Shown: positions 42,497-52,673, counted from the stretch's first letter. The stretch: 64,000 nucleotides of DNA from JAFAXD01 sp963833605 (GCA_963833605.1 CAWHYZ010000001.1:261842-325841); one strand, 5' to 3'. Numbers and translations are program-made. The notes: generated by a model not told the origin, from the letters alone.

Positions 42497-44155
42497 ATGA
42501 TGGCTCCCGCGCGTCCAATCGCCGATGCCTACGACGTTGTCGTCGCCGGCAGCGGGATTGCCGGAGTAGCGGCCGCCTTGGCGGCGGCCGAGGCTGGATT
42601 CACGGTCGCGCTGTTTGAAAAGGACGCGCTGATCGGTGGCGGCACCGCGTTGTCGTATGGCGGCATCTGGGCCGGCTGCAATCACGTTGCGCGGGCGGCC
42701 GGCATTGCGGATTCGCGCGCAGCCGTGCTCGACTACATGCGATTCGTCGCGGGCGGGGCGGCCGATGACGATTTGCTCGTGACCTTCGTCGACCAGGCGC
42801 CGATCGCGATCGAGTTCTTCGCGCGCTGCGGGGTTGCGTTTCAACTCACCCGTGGGCTCGCGGATCATTATTTCCCGGTGGCACCGGGGTCGACCGCCGA
42901 TGGCCGCTCGATCGAGCCGGTGCCGATTGCGACGCGCGAACTCGGCCCGTGGGGCGCACTGGTCCGCGACTCGTTCATCGACTCCCGTATCTTGAGTGTC
43001 GAGGAGTTCGTCGCCTGGGGCGGTGTCGTCAACTACAACAGTTGGGACCACGCCCGCATCACCGAGCGGCGCAAACAGGACATCAAAGCCAATGGCCCGG
43101 CACTGATCATCCATTTCATCAAGGCGCTGCTTCGGCGCGACGTTGCGATTTTTCTTACGACACCCGTCGAGCGGCTTCTCATCGATAGTGCCCGCGTCAC
43201 CGGCGTTCAGGTGCGGGGCGGTCAAGCCATCGCGGCACGTCGCGGGGTCGTGTTGGCGACCGGCGGATGGGAGGGCGACGCCACGCTGGCGCGCGAGTTC
43301 GAGGGCATGCCGGACGGCTGCTCGCCGTTTCCCCGGGCAGTGAACGGCGACGGCTGGCGGCTCGCCTGCGCGGCCGGTGCGAGCACCGCACTCATTCGCA
43401 ACAACCTTGCGATCATGCTCGGCTTTCATGTGCCGCCGGAGGCCGAGGGCGAGCCTGAGTTTCGTCTCGCGCAGATCATGGAATGCCAGTGCCCGCACAC
43501 CATCATCGTCAACGGGCAGGGCCAACGCTTTTCGGATGAGTCCTATTTCCAGGACACGGTTGAAGCTTTGCGCCGCTATGACATTTGGGCGCGCCGCCAC
43601 CCCAATTCGCCGAGCTATCTGATCTTCGATCAGCAATATGTCGAGAGCTTTTCGTTTTGCGGGGCGCCGCCCGGAACGGTGCCGCCACAGTGGGTCACGC
43701 GCGGCCAATCGGTCGTGGAGCTCGCCGGCAAGCTCGCGATCTCAGCCGATGGTCTCGAACGATCGATCGCGCGTTTCAATGAATTTGCGCGCCGCGGCGT
43801 CGATGAGGATTTTCATCGCGGCGAAAAGAAGTGGAGCCTTGCGGATCGCGCCGCGATCAAAGGCGGCAACCCAGCCAATCGCCGGCTCGGAAGGCTGGAA
43901 CGGTCACCGTTCTACGGGGTACGGCTCTATCCTGGCGTTTTTGTCTCGAGCGGTGGCGTACGGGTGAACCGGCACGGCCAGGCGCTCGACAGCCATGGTG
44001 TCGGCATCCCCGGCCTCTACGCCATCGGCAACACGGCGGCGCATCTGGAATACGGCATTGGGTATCAGGCCGGGTATTCACTCGCGTCCGGGATGACGTT
44101 TGGCTACTTGGCGGCGCAACATATGCGCGACTCCCAAGGCCGTTTTGATACCTGA
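42497..44155 (+). CDS. FAD-dependent oxidoreductase (fumarate reductase / 3-ketosteroid dehydrogenase-like)
   Basis: A 552-residue flavoprotein of the FAD_binding_2 family. It starts at ATG 42497 (or 42500), one base after the VOC gene stop. The dinucleotide site is YDVVVAGSGIAGVAAALAAAEAG and GGTALSYGGIWAGCNH follows. The C-terminal FAD-closing block is GIPGLYAIGNTAAHLEYGIG (partial). Members reduce or desaturate activated C-C bonds; the substrate may match the ligand of the Bug protein encoded upstream, but this is inference. Confidence 0.87.
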   Translation: MMAPARPIADAYDVVVAGSGIAGVAAALAAAEAGFTVALFEKDALIGGGTALSYGGIWAGCNHVARAAGIADSRAAVLDYMRFVAGGAADDDLLVTFVDQAPIAIEFFARCGVAFQLTRGLADHYFPVAPGSTADGRSIEPVPIATRELGPWGALVRDSFIDSRILSVEEFVAWGGVVNYNSWDHARITERRKQDIKANGPALIIHFIKALLRRDVAIFLTTPVERLLIDSARVTGVQVRGGQAIAARRGVVLATGGWEGDATLAREFEGMPDGCSPFPRAVNGDGWRLACAAGASTALIRNNLAIMLGFHVPPEAEGEPEFRLAQIMECQCPHTIIVNGQGQRFSDESYFQDTVEALRRYDIWARRHPNSPSYLIFDQQYVESFSFCGAPPGTVPPQWVTRGQSVVELAGKLAISADGLERSIARFNEFARRGVDEDFHRGEKKWSLADRAAIKGGNPANRRLGRLERSPFYGVRLYPGVFVSSGGVRVNRHGQALDSHGVGIPGLYAIGNTAAHLEYGIGYQAGYSLASGMTFGYLAAQHMRDSQGRFDT

Positions 44156-44167
44156 GGTGTCGTCATA

Positions 44168-44240
44168 GATGCCATGGATGCCATGGTTGCCCATGGTTGC
44201 CCTGTTGCGCACGCACACCCCTGCGGTCATCCATGGCGCC
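44168..44240. repeat. Short direct repeats of GCCATGG/CCATGGTTGCC
   Basis: ATGCCATGGATGCCATGGTTGCCCATGGTTGCCC contains three CCATGG units in 30 bases (quoted across a short run), with a fourth at about 44231. It looks like slippage-generated sequence in the gap between the flavoprotein and argG stop codons. Confidence 0.5.
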
Positions 44241-44278
44241 AGCTTAGGAATGGTTCCCGTTTGCCGGGACATGCAAAA

Positions 44279-45511
<1,233 letters not shown>

Positions 45512-45614
45512 GAACTCGCGAATTCCTTGATGTATTGGCATTGGCACGCGTGACGCCGGCGGGACTATAGGTGGAACAGCCGAGCCCGCAAGGGCAGTGA
45601 AGAAGGATGACCAC

Positions 45615-46229
45615 ATGTCCGGCACGCTCGACTTCTTCTTCGAGTTCGCCTCGACCTATTCGTACCCGGCCGCCATGCGCATCGGTGAGGTGGCACGCGC
45701 GGCTGGCGTTACGGTGCGGTGGCGGCCGTTTCTCCTCGGGCCCATCTTCAAGGCGCAAGGGTTCGATACCTCACCGTTCAATGTCTATCCGGCGAAGGGC
45801 CGCTACATGTGGCGTGACCTGGAACGTATCTGCGACGGCCTTGGATTACCGTTCCAGCGACCTGATCCGTTTCCGCAGAACGGCCTGTTGGCTGCACGCG
45901 TCGCCCATGTTGGACTCGAACGGGACTGGGGTGAGGCGTTCTGCCGCGCAGTCTACCGTGCCGAATTCGGGCTGGGCCAGCAGATTGCAGACGAAACCGT
46001 GATCGGGGACCTCCTGGTCGGGCTCGGGCAAGTTCCTGACCCGATCCTTACGCGCGCGCATTCAGACGACATCAAGGGCAGGTTGCGTGCGACAACCAAC
46101 GAGGCGGAACGGCTTGGCATTTTTGGGGCACCGAATTTCATCGTGGGCGACGAGTTGTTCTGGGGCAATGACCGACTTGAACAAGCGATCAGCTATGCCT
46201 GCGCCCGATCTGGCATCAAACAACAGTGA
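45615..46229 (+). CDS. 2-hydroxychromene-2-carboxylate isomerase-like protein (DsbA-fold, GST kappa-like)
   Basis: A 204-residue thioredoxin-fold protein starting at ATG 45615, with GAAGGA upstream. DFFFEFASTYSYPAAMRIGEV, RWRPFLLGPIFKAQG, and GIFGAPNFIVGDELFWGNDRL match the NahD/GST-kappa group, which uses a serine/glutathione site instead of CxxC. The true naphthalene-pathway role is unlikely because no companion catabolic genes are nearby. The exact substrate is unknown. Confidence 0.88.
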   Translation: MSGTLDFFFEFASTYSYPAAMRIGEVARAAGVTVRWRPFLLGPIFKAQGFDTSPFNVYPAKGRYMWRDLERICDGLGLPFQRPDPFPQNGLLAARVAHVGLERDWGEAFCRAVYRAEFGLGQQIADETVIGDLLVGLGQVPDPILTRAHSDDIKGRLRATTNEAERLGIFGAPNFIVGDELFWGNDRLEQAISYACARSGIKQQ

Positions 46230-46365
46230 TGTTGCGGTGAAGCAAAAATCGATCGGATTTGATTGAAATCACTGACCGCGAGGTACGGTTGGATGTACAC
46301 GAGTTTTTCAAGGAATAGGAGGCGCTTGCCGGAGTTGATAAGTAGGGCCAGGGAGGTCTCTCCCG

Positions 46366-46617
46366 ATGCGCAGCGCGCCGGGCATCGCCATCGCCGTCCT
46401 CGCGGTTACTATTGTGCCGAGCCATGCAGGCACTGTGTATCCCTGGTGCACATCGGGCGCCGGGATGGAATTCGGTGCCGTCAACTGCGGCTTCAACACA
46501 TTCGAACAATGCCTGCAGACGGCACGCGGCAACGGTCAGCACTGTCAACCCAATCCGCTCTATCAGGCACCGTCTCAGTCGCAGGCCAAACACAAACGAG
46601 CCACGCGCCCAAACTGA
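46366..46617 (+). CDS. DUF3551 family small exported protein, copy 1 of 4
   Basis: An 83-residue protein with a signal peptide (MRSAPGIAIAVLAVTIVPSHA). The DUF3551 pattern follows: VYPWC, then VNCGFNTFEQC and a fourth Cys in HCQPNP. The spacing of the four cysteines is shared with the next three genes. The tail differs (QSQAKHKRATRPN, basic) from the Pro-rich ends of copies 2-4, so it is the most diverged. The function of the family is unknown. Confidence 0.85.
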   Translation: MRSAPGIAIAVLAVTIVPSHAGTVYPWCTSGAGMEFGAVNCGFNTFEQCLQTARGNGQHCQPNPLYQAPSQSQAKHKRATRPN

Positions 46618-46632
46618 ACCGAGGAGGTTAGA

Positions 46633-46890
46633 ATGCGCACGTTCTACACCATCGCCTTTGTTGTGACCGCGACGCTGGTCACGGCGATGAGCGTGAAACC
46701 GAGCACCGCGATGGTGATCTATCCCTGGTGCGCTGAATATGGACGTAGCTACGGCGCCGAAAATTGCGGGTTCGTGACGTTTCGGCAGTGCCTCGCGACG
46801 ATCTGGGGCAACGGCGGCTTCTGTAAGCCGAATCCGTGGTATTACCCGTACCCCCCGCCAACAAGCGGCGCCCCGCCGATTTGGAAGTGA
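46633..46890 (+). CDS. DUF3551 family small exported protein, copy 2 of 4
   Basis: An 85-residue protein with GAGGAGG immediately upstream. It has a signal peptide (MRTFYTIAFVVTATLVTAMS), then MVIYPWCAEYGRSYGAENCG, FVTFRQC, GGFCKPNPWYY and the Pro-rich end YPPPTSGAPPIWK. Four cysteines are conserved with the neighbours. It follows copy 1 by 15 bases. Confidence 0.9.
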   Translation: MRTFYTIAFVVTATLVTAMSVKPSTAMVIYPWCAEYGRSYGAENCGFVTFRQCLATIWGNGGFCKPNPWYYPYPPPTSGAPPIWK

Positions 46891-46919
46891 ATGTTGGAGC
46901 AATCAGCGGAGTCCAAGCG

Positions 46920-47177
46920 ATGAAAGTCGTAGCCGTTTTGGGCTTCTTGTCGCTTATTGCGCTCGACTTGGCTGTCAGCGTGCAGCCAAGCGCGGCGATG
47001 GTCATTTATCCTTGGTGCGCGCATTACCGAGGGCGCATGGGTGGTGAGAATTGTGGGTTCACGAGCTTCCGGCAATGTCTGCTCACGCTTGCCGGTAACG
47101 GCGGCTTCTGCACGGCGAACGCGTGGTACCAACCTTATCCGCCGCCAACAAGCTACGCGCCACCGCTATGGCGCTGA
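46920..47177 (+). CDS. DUF3551 family small exported protein, copy 3 of 4
   Basis: An 85-residue protein starting at ATG 46920 (MKVVAVLGFLSLIALDLAVS). MVIYPWCAHYRGRMGGENCG, FTSFRQC, GGFCTANAWYQ and YPPPTSYAPPLWR follow the pattern of copy 2. Its stop codon region overlaps the start of copy 4 by ten bases, which supports a single transcript. Confidence 0.88.
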   Translation: MKVVAVLGFLSLIALDLAVSVQPSAAMVIYPWCAHYRGRMGGENCGFTSFRQCLLTLAGNGGFCTANAWYQPYPPPTSYAPPLWR

Positions 47178-47431
47178 AGGGCCTGCGGTCGGTCGTCATT
47201 GCGGCACTTGTTGCTCCGGTTTTGGCATTGGACGTCCAGCAAGGCATGACGATGGTAATCTATCCCTGGTGCGCTCATTACAGCGAACGACTGCAAGGCG
47301 AGAACTGCGCCTTCACGAGCTACCCGCAGTGTCGCACAAGTGTCGCGCGCAAAGGCGGCGCCTGTCAGGCGAACCCCTGGTACCAGCCGTATCCGCCGCC
47401 AGCCGGCTATGCGCCGCCGCTGTGGCGGTGA
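47168..47431 (+). CDS. DUF3551 family small exported protein, copy 4 of 4
   Basis: An 87-residue protein starting at ATG 47168 within the end of copy 3 (MALKGLRSVVIAALVAPVLAL). MVIYPWCAHYSERLQGENCA, FTSYPQC, GACQANPWYQP and YPPPAGYAPPLWR keep all four cysteines. It is closest to copy 3 (shared MVIYPWCAHY and YAPPLWR), consistent with a recent tandem duplication. It is convergent with proB, with a 19-base gap. Confidence 0.87.
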   Translation: MALKGLRSVVIAALVAPVLALDVQQGMTMVIYPWCAHYSERLQGENCAFTSYPQCRTSVARKGGACQANPWYQPYPPPAGYAPPLWR

Positions 47432-47450
47432 CCGGCGAGAGCTGCGTCGA

Positions 47451-48581
47451 TCATATACGGCCGACCACGAGGTCATCGCGGTGGATCATCTCGGCGCGGC
47501 CCTCCAGGCCGAGAATCAACACAATGTCGTTCGACGATTTGCCCTTGATTCGCTCAGCGTCCTCGGCGTCGTAGGCGACGAGCCCGCGTCCCACTTCGGC
47601 GCCGTCTGGGCCGCGCACCACCACCGCATCGCCGCGCGCGAATCGTCCATCGACCCGGATCACCCCGGCCGGCAACAAGCTGCGTCCGCCGCGCAACGCC
47701 GCAACCGCACCGGCGTCGATGGTGAGCGTACCGCGCGGCTCGAGCGATCCGGCGATCCAGCGCTTGCGTGCGGTGACCGGGTTGGCGGGCGTGAGGAACC
47801 AGGTGCAGCGCGCGCCCTCAGCGATCGCCTGCAATGGATGCTCGATGTGACCGGACGCGATCACCATGTGGGTGCCTGCGGTGGTGGCGATCTTACCGGC
47901 CTCGATCTTGGTCTGCATACCGCCGCGGGAGAGTTCCGAACCCGCCGTGCCGGCCATCAGCTCGATTTCAGGGGTGATGCGCTCCACAATCGGGATGAGC
48001 TTCGCATTTGAGTTGAGATGCGGCGGCCCATCATAAAGTCCGTCCACGTCGGATAGCAGCACCAGCAAGTCGGCGCTGGCCATGGTGGCGACGCGCGCCG
48101 CCAGCCGATCATTGTCGCCGTAGCGAATCTCGCTCGTTGCCACTGTGTCGTTCTCGTTGATGACCGGCACCGCGCGCCATTCGAGCAGCTTTGCGATGGT
48201 GGAGCGCGCATTGAGATAGCGGCGCCGCTCCTCGGTGTCGCCGAGGGTCACGAGAATCTGGCCTGCCTCGATGCCATGGCGACCCAGCGCCTCCGACCAT
48301 GTGCGCGCAAGCGCAATCTGGCCGACGGCGGCGGCGGCCTGGCTGTCCTCGAGCTTGAGCGCGCCCGGCGGCAGCTTGAGCACTGCGCGGCCAAGCGCAA
48401 TCGCGCCCGAAGAGACCACCATCACGTCCCGTTGTTCGCTGTGTAAACGGGCGAGGTCGGCTACCAGCGAGGCAAGCCAGTCCGCGTGAATGCGGCCGCC
48501 GTCGGTGTCGACCAGCAGCGATGAGCCGACCTTGACCACAATCCGGCGGAAGTCGGTAAGTGCGGGTGTTTTGCGCGACAT
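47451..48581 (-). CDS. proB: Glutamate 5-kinase
   Basis: A 376-residue enzyme making glutamyl-5-phosphate, the first step of proline synthesis. The start is ATG 48579-48581 (MSRKTPALTDFRRIVVKVGSS). The kinase domain has VVKVGSSLLVD, VSSGAIALG, NENDTVAT and GGMQTKIEAGKIAT. A C-terminal PUA domain (about residues 280-376) includes GVIRVDGRFARGDAVVV. In many Rhizobiales proB follows obgE and precedes proA; here an asparagine-synthase gene separates it from obgE and proA is not downstream. Confidence 0.96.
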   Translation of the reverse strand: MSRKTPALTDFRRIVVKVGSSLLVDTDGGRIHADWLASLVADLARLHSEQRDVMVVSSGAIALGRAVLKLPPGALKLEDSQAAAAVGQIALARTWSEALGRHGIEAGQILVTLGDTEERRRYLNARSTIAKLLEWRAVPVINENDTVATSEIRYGDNDRLAARVATMASADLLVLLSDVDGLYDGPPHLNSNAKLIPIVERITPEIELMAGTAGSELSRGGMQTKIEAGKIATTAGTHMVIASGHIEHPLQAIAEGARCTWFLTPANPVTARKRWIAGSLEPRGTLTIDAGAVAALRGGRSLLPAGVIRVDGRFARGDAVVVRGPDGAEVGRGLVAYDAEDAERIKGKSSNDIVLILGLEGRAEMIHRDDLVVGRI

Positions 48582-48681
48582 TTGCGGGTCGACCGAATGA
48601 GTGCGCCGCCGGTTTCCCACAAGGGAAGCGGCTTAGCAATACAGCTGGTTCTAGCCGTGAGGTGGTTTTGCCGGCCCGCGG

Positions 48682-50460
48682 TCACAGACCTTGGGTTTGC
48701 AGCCAGCATTCGAGCAACGCAACCTGCCACAGCTTCGAATGCCGCTTCGGGGTAAGTGTCGTTTCTGGGTTGGCCAGCAGGTTGTCGACGTAGTCGCGCT
48801 GAAAAAGTTCGCGCCGGCGCGCCGCCGGTTCGTTCAGAACATTGCGTACGAATTCGAGGAACGGCCCGCGCAGATACTTCAGGGCGGGCATCGGGAAATA
48901 TCCCTTTGGGCGGTCGATGACCTCGTCGGGCACAAGGTTGCGCGCGGCTTGCTTGAGAATGTATTTGCCGCCGCTGCGGACCTTCATGCCGGCTGGCATC
49001 CGCATGGCGAGTTCCACGAGTTCGTGATCGAGAAACGGGACCCGCGCTTCCAGGCCCCACGCCATTGTCATGTTGTCGACGCGCTTGACCGGATCGTCGA
49101 CCAGCATGATCTGTGTGTCGAGACGTAGCACCTTATCGATTGGCGAAGCGTCGGGCAGCCGAGCGAAGAACATCTCGACGAACTCGCGGCTGCAATCACC
49201 ATTCATGAAACGCGGCACGAGAGCCTCGTTCATCTCCACGTGATCACGGTCGAAATAGGCCCGCGCGTACTCGGCAACCGCGTCGTTTGCCTGCATCATG
49301 CGGGGATACCAGTGATAGCCGCCAAAAACTTCGTCGGCGCCCTGCCCGCTTTGGACAACTTTGATGTGCTTGGAGACCTCCTCCGAGAGGAGATAGAAGC
49401 CGATTGCGTCGTGGCTGGTCATCGGCTCCGACATGGCTGCGATCACCCCGGGCAGGGCCGCGATCGCACGCGCTGAATCGATCTGTATCCGGTGATGGTC
49501 GGTGCCGAATGTTTGTGCGACTAGATCCGAATAACGAAACTCGTCGCCTGCGAGATCGCCAACGCGCTCGAAGCCGATAGAAAAGGTCTTCAGTCGCCTG
49601 GTTCCGCCGTTCTGCAAGAGCGCGACCAGCAACGAACTGTCGAGTCCACCGGACAACAGCACTCCGACCGGCACGTCGGCCACACGCCGCCGCTCGACCG
49701 CCGTGCGCAGGGTTGCCAGCACGGCGTTGCGCCATTCTGTCTCATCCAGGCCACTTTCGCTGTCGTCGTCACCGCGTGTTGTGGGCAGGTCCCAGTAGAT
49801 TTCATCGCGCGATTTGCCGTTTGGCTCGATTACCCGGATGGTCGCCGGGGGCAATTTGCGCACGCCTTTCAGTATCGTCATCGGTGCCGGCACGACGGCA
49901 TGGAAAGACATGTAATGGTGCAGCGCAGCTGGATCGATCTCAGTGTCGGTGTCGCCGGCGGCAAGTAACGCTGGCAAGCTCGAGGCGAAGCGCAACGCTT
50001 TGCCGTCCTCTGCAAGATATATTGGCTTGATGCCGAGTTGATCGCGCGCAAGCACGAGGCGGCCGCTGTCGCGCTCGACGATGGCGAACGCGAACATTCC
50101 ATAGAAACGCTCGACACAACGCGGCCCCCATGCGTGATACGCCTTGAGGATGACCTCAGTGTCGCCGTTGGAAAAGAAGCGATAGCCCTTTTCGCGCAGC
50201 GTCTGGCGTAAATCTCGGAAATTGTAGACGCAGCCGTTGAAGACGATGGCGAGGCCGAGCTCAGGATCGATCATCGGCTGCTGCGCCGTCGCCGCGAGAT
50301 CGAGAATACTCAAGCGACGATGGGCGATTGCGGTCTGGTTTTGCAGGAACAACCCGCCGGCGTCAGGCCCGCGGGGCTCCAGTGCCCAATTCATAGCCGC
50401 AACGGCTGCGACACGCGCCTCACGACCGTCGAACCGTATCTCGCCGCAGATGCCGCACAT
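48682..50460 (-). CDS. Asparagine synthase-type amidotransferase, NAGGN synthase-like
   Basis: A 592-residue glutamine-dependent amidotransferase. Cys2 begins the class-II glutaminase domain (MCGICGEIRFDGREARVAAV, to about residue 210), and the synthetase PP-loop VGVLLSGGLDSSLLVALL is near residue 265. The opening sequence, the HHYMSFHAVVPAP segment, KTFSIGFE and VVQSGQGADEVFGGYHWYP resemble N-acetylglutaminylglutamine amidotransferase, which makes the osmolyte NAGGN, more than housekeeping AsnB. Its usual partner ngg is not in the window. It is co-directional between obgE and proB. Confidence 0.8.
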   Translation of the reverse strand: MCGICGEIRFDGREARVAAVAAMNWALEPRGPDAGGLFLQNQTAIAHRRLSILDLAATAQQPMIDPELGLAIVFNGCVYNFRDLRQTLREKGYRFFSNGDTEVILKAYHAWGPRCVERFYGMFAFAIVERDSGRLVLARDQLGIKPIYLAEDGKALRFASSLPALLAAGDTDTEIDPAALHHYMSFHAVVPAPMTILKGVRKLPPATIRVIEPNGKSRDEIYWDLPTTRGDDDSESGLDETEWRNAVLATLRTAVERRRVADVPVGVLLSGGLDSSLLVALLQNGGTRRLKTFSIGFERVGDLAGDEFRYSDLVAQTFGTDHHRIQIDSARAIAALPGVIAAMSEPMTSHDAIGFYLLSEEVSKHIKVVQSGQGADEVFGGYHWYPRMMQANDAVAEYARAYFDRDHVEMNEALVPRFMNGDCSREFVEMFFARLPDASPIDKVLRLDTQIMLVDDPVKRVDNMTMAWGLEARVPFLDHELVELAMRMPAGMKVRSGGKYILKQAARNLVPDEVIDRPKGYFPMPALKYLRGPFLEFVRNVLNEPAARRRELFQRDYVDNLLANPETTLTPKRHSKLWQVALLECWLQTQGL

Positions 50461-50562
50461 GTCTGCACTGGCAACGCATGGCGCTCAGGTCGGTTCGTGC
50501 AAAGCATGCATAAATTTCATGCAAAATCGCGTGTATCGCGACGCGTCGCGACAGAGCTCGGA

Positions 50563-51603
50563 TCACGTGCGAGGGTCTTCGGGCAGCGGCTGCAAGTCCG
50601 GAATAAGCATGGGCGCCGGCGCCGCGATCACCTGGGCGAGCGCGCGCAAGACATCAGGCACGCCCTGACCGGTGGCACCTGAGACGACCAAAGGCGCTGT
50701 CTTCGCAACGCGCTTGAGCCGCGCGACCTGCTGCTTGAGTTGATCGGGTGTGAGCGCATCTATCTTATTGAGGGCGAGGATCTCCGGCTTGTCGGTGAGG
50801 CCATGTCCGTAGGCGGCAAGCTCGGCGCGCACCGTCTTGTAGGCCAGGCCGGCATTCTCGGTCGTGCCATCAACGAGATGCAGCAGCGCGGCACAGCGTT
50901 CGATGTGGCCGAGAAAGCGGTCGCCCAGTCCAGCACCCTCGTGGGCTTTCTCGATCAGCCCCGGAATATCAGCCAACACGAACTCGCGCCCGTCGACTTG
51001 CACCACGCCAAGCTGGGGATGCAACGTCGTGAACGGATAATCGGCGATCTTCGGTTTGGCAGCGCTGACCGCAGCCAGGAATGTTGACTTGCCGGCGTTC
51101 GGCAGGCCGATGAGGCCGGCGTCAGCAATCAGCTTGAGCCGCAGCCAGATCGTGCGCTCCTCGCCGGGTTGACCCGGGTTGGCGTGGCGCGGCGCGCGAT
51201 TGGTTGATGTCTTGAAATGTGCGTTGCCGAAACCGCCATTACCGCCCTTCGCAATCAAGGCGCGATCGCCGGCTTTTGTGAGGTCGGCGATCAGGGTTTC
51301 ATTGTCCTCATCGAAGACTTGAGTGCCAGCCGGGACTTTGAGCACCATGTCGGCGCCGCGTGCGCCCGTGCGATTGCGGCCCATGCCGTGGCCGCCGCTC
51401 TTGGCCTTGAAGTGCTGCTGGTAGCGATAGTCGATCAGCGTGTTCAGGCCATCAACGCATTGCGCGATAACATCGCCGCCGCGTCCGCCGTCACCACCGT
51501 CCGGCCCGCCGAACTCGATGAACTTTTCGCGCCGAAACGACACACAGCCGTTACCACCCGCGCCGGAGGCAATGTAGATCTTGGCTTGATCGAGAAATTT
51601 CAT
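50563..51603 (-). CDS. obgE: GTPase ObgE
   Basis: A 346-residue ribosome-associated GTPase. The start is ATG 51601-51603 (MKFLDQAKIYIASGAGGNGC). It has the glycine-rich Obg fold (FGGPDGGDGGRGGDVI), P-loop GLPNAGKSTFLAAVS (near residue 167), switch/G3 DIPGLIEKAHEGAGLG, NKID and SGATGQGV. The C-terminal OCT domain is absent, as is common in alphaproteobacteria. It acts in 50S assembly and stress signalling. The upstream GNAT gene lies on the same strand. Confidence 0.96.
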   Translation of the reverse strand: MKFLDQAKIYIASGAGGNGCVSFRREKFIEFGGPDGGDGGRGGDVIAQCVDGLNTLIDYRYQQHFKAKSGGHGMGRNRTGARGADMVLKVPAGTQVFDEDNETLIADLTKAGDRALIAKGGNGGFGNAHFKTSTNRAPRHANPGQPGEERTIWLRLKLIADAGLIGLPNAGKSTFLAAVSAAKPKIADYPFTTLHPQLGVVQVDGREFVLADIPGLIEKAHEGAGLGDRFLGHIERCAALLHLVDGTTENAGLAYKTVRAELAAYGHGLTDKPEILALNKIDALTPDQLKQQVARLKRVAKTAPLVVSGATGQGVPDVLRALAQVIAAPAPMLIPDLQPLPEDPRT

Positions 51604-51956
51604 AGGCAGCGTGCAGTTGGGTGAAAAACCGAAGCCCGCGTCCCGCGCGCAAGGCCGGTGACCTGACAACTCATCAATACATATGGTGGCGAAGGGATGT
51701 AATCGATGGCTACGCCGGGAGGGGCCAGGATGGGCTTTGCCCTACTGATGGCGCCCGATAGGCCGCTCCCGGTCGTATCGTTCGTGGGTTTCCGCCGCTA
51801 CGCCACGGTCCGAACGGCGCCGTGGCGATCAACGCGGCCGATCTGGCCCGGGGGCATCGTCAACCATCCTTTCGTAGCGTACCGCTGACCAAGGTCTGCG
51901 ATCGAGGGTAAGCGTCCTCCCCTCGGAGGACGCTGTCAACCCTGGTGACCTCCGGT
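51604..51956. other. 353-base gap between obgE and the GNAT gene, with one hairpin
   Basis: No credible gene is present on either strand. A perfect 10-bp hairpin (AGCGTCCTCC-CCTC-GGAGGACGCT, 51911-51934) lies 23 bases past the GNAT stop and may end that transcript; it lacks a T-run. The remainder should carry the obgE promoter, which I cannot place. Confidence 0.5.
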
Positions 51957-52556
51957 TTATCCGCCGCGGCGTGTGCTGCCCCAGCTTTTGAGCGACGCCC
52001 AGATACCGCGGTCGAGCCGGAAACGGTCGCACGGGGCGGACGAATTCATGGCGCGGATGCGGTAGAGGCCAACGCCGGTCCATTGGAACCCGCATTTTTC
52101 CAGTACGCGCCGGGAAGCAGGATTGCTCACCCGCGCACCCGCCTGTAACGCCTCGTGACCGAGGTCCTCGAAGGCGTGATCTATGACGGCGCGCGCCGCT
52201 TCGGTCGCAAAGCCTTGGCCCCAGTACGGCGCGCCGAGCCAATAGCCGAGTTCCGGTGTTGGACCGTCGCGCAGGTCGATGCCGCAGGCGCCGACCGGCA
52301 TGCTATCGAGGGTGATCAGAAAAGTGTGTTTGCCCCCGTCCGTGCCGACGGACGAGATCCATTCGCCAGCGTCGGCGAGTTGATACGGATGCGGAATGCG
52401 GGCCGTGTTCTCGGCCACCCGGCGGTCGCTCGCAAGCGTGACTACGGCTTTAGCGTCCTCGAGGCGCGGCGCACGCAAAACCAGCCGCTCGGTCTCGAGG
52501 ACGGGGGTACTTCCCTCTCGATAGGTCTCGCGGAAGTCTTCTTCCAGTAGGGTCAT
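51957..52556 (-). CDS. GNAT-family N-acetyltransferase (RimJ/RimL type)
   Basis: A 199-residue acetyltransferase. LETERLVLRAPRLEDAKAVV, GCGIDLRDGPTPELGYWLGAPYWGQGFATEAARAVI (partial) and NPASRRVLEKCGFQWTG are the standard segments of the RimJ/RimL-like group that acetylates alpha-amino groups or small amines. The position between rpmA and obgE is common in Rhizobiales, which suggests ribosome-linked expression. The target is unknown. Confidence 0.9.
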   Translation of the reverse strand: MTLLEEDFRETYREGSTPVLETERLVLRAPRLEDAKAVVTLASDRRVAENTARIPHPYQLADAGEWISSVGTDGGKHTFLITLDSMPVGACGIDLRDGPTPELGYWLGAPYWGQGFATEAARAVIDHAFEDLGHEALQAGARVSNPASRRVLEKCGFQWTGVGLYRIRAMNSSAPCDRFRLDRGIWASLKSWGSTRRGG

Positions 52557-52673
52557 GGCACGGGCTCCTGGTTAAAAGCGAAAGGGGGATCCGGCATCCC
52601 GTCTCCCCCTCCAAGAACCCGATTGGGTCCGCCGGTTCGACTGGATGCCGGCAGACCTCGTATGGTCTACCGT

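Noticed and set aside
42103..44155. Steroid-degradation cluster based on the KstD-like flavoprotein
   Set aside because: FAD_binding_2 proteins are too diverse, and no other steroid gene is nearby.
45615..46229. Naphthalene-catabolism gene nahD
   Set aside because: The fold matches HCCA isomerase, but there are no ring-hydroxylating or ring-cleavage genes nearby, so the pathway assignment is not supported.
51706..51888. A 60-codon frame upstream of obgE
   Set aside because: It has no ribosome binding site and Arg/Pro/Trp-rich, non-protein-like composition.
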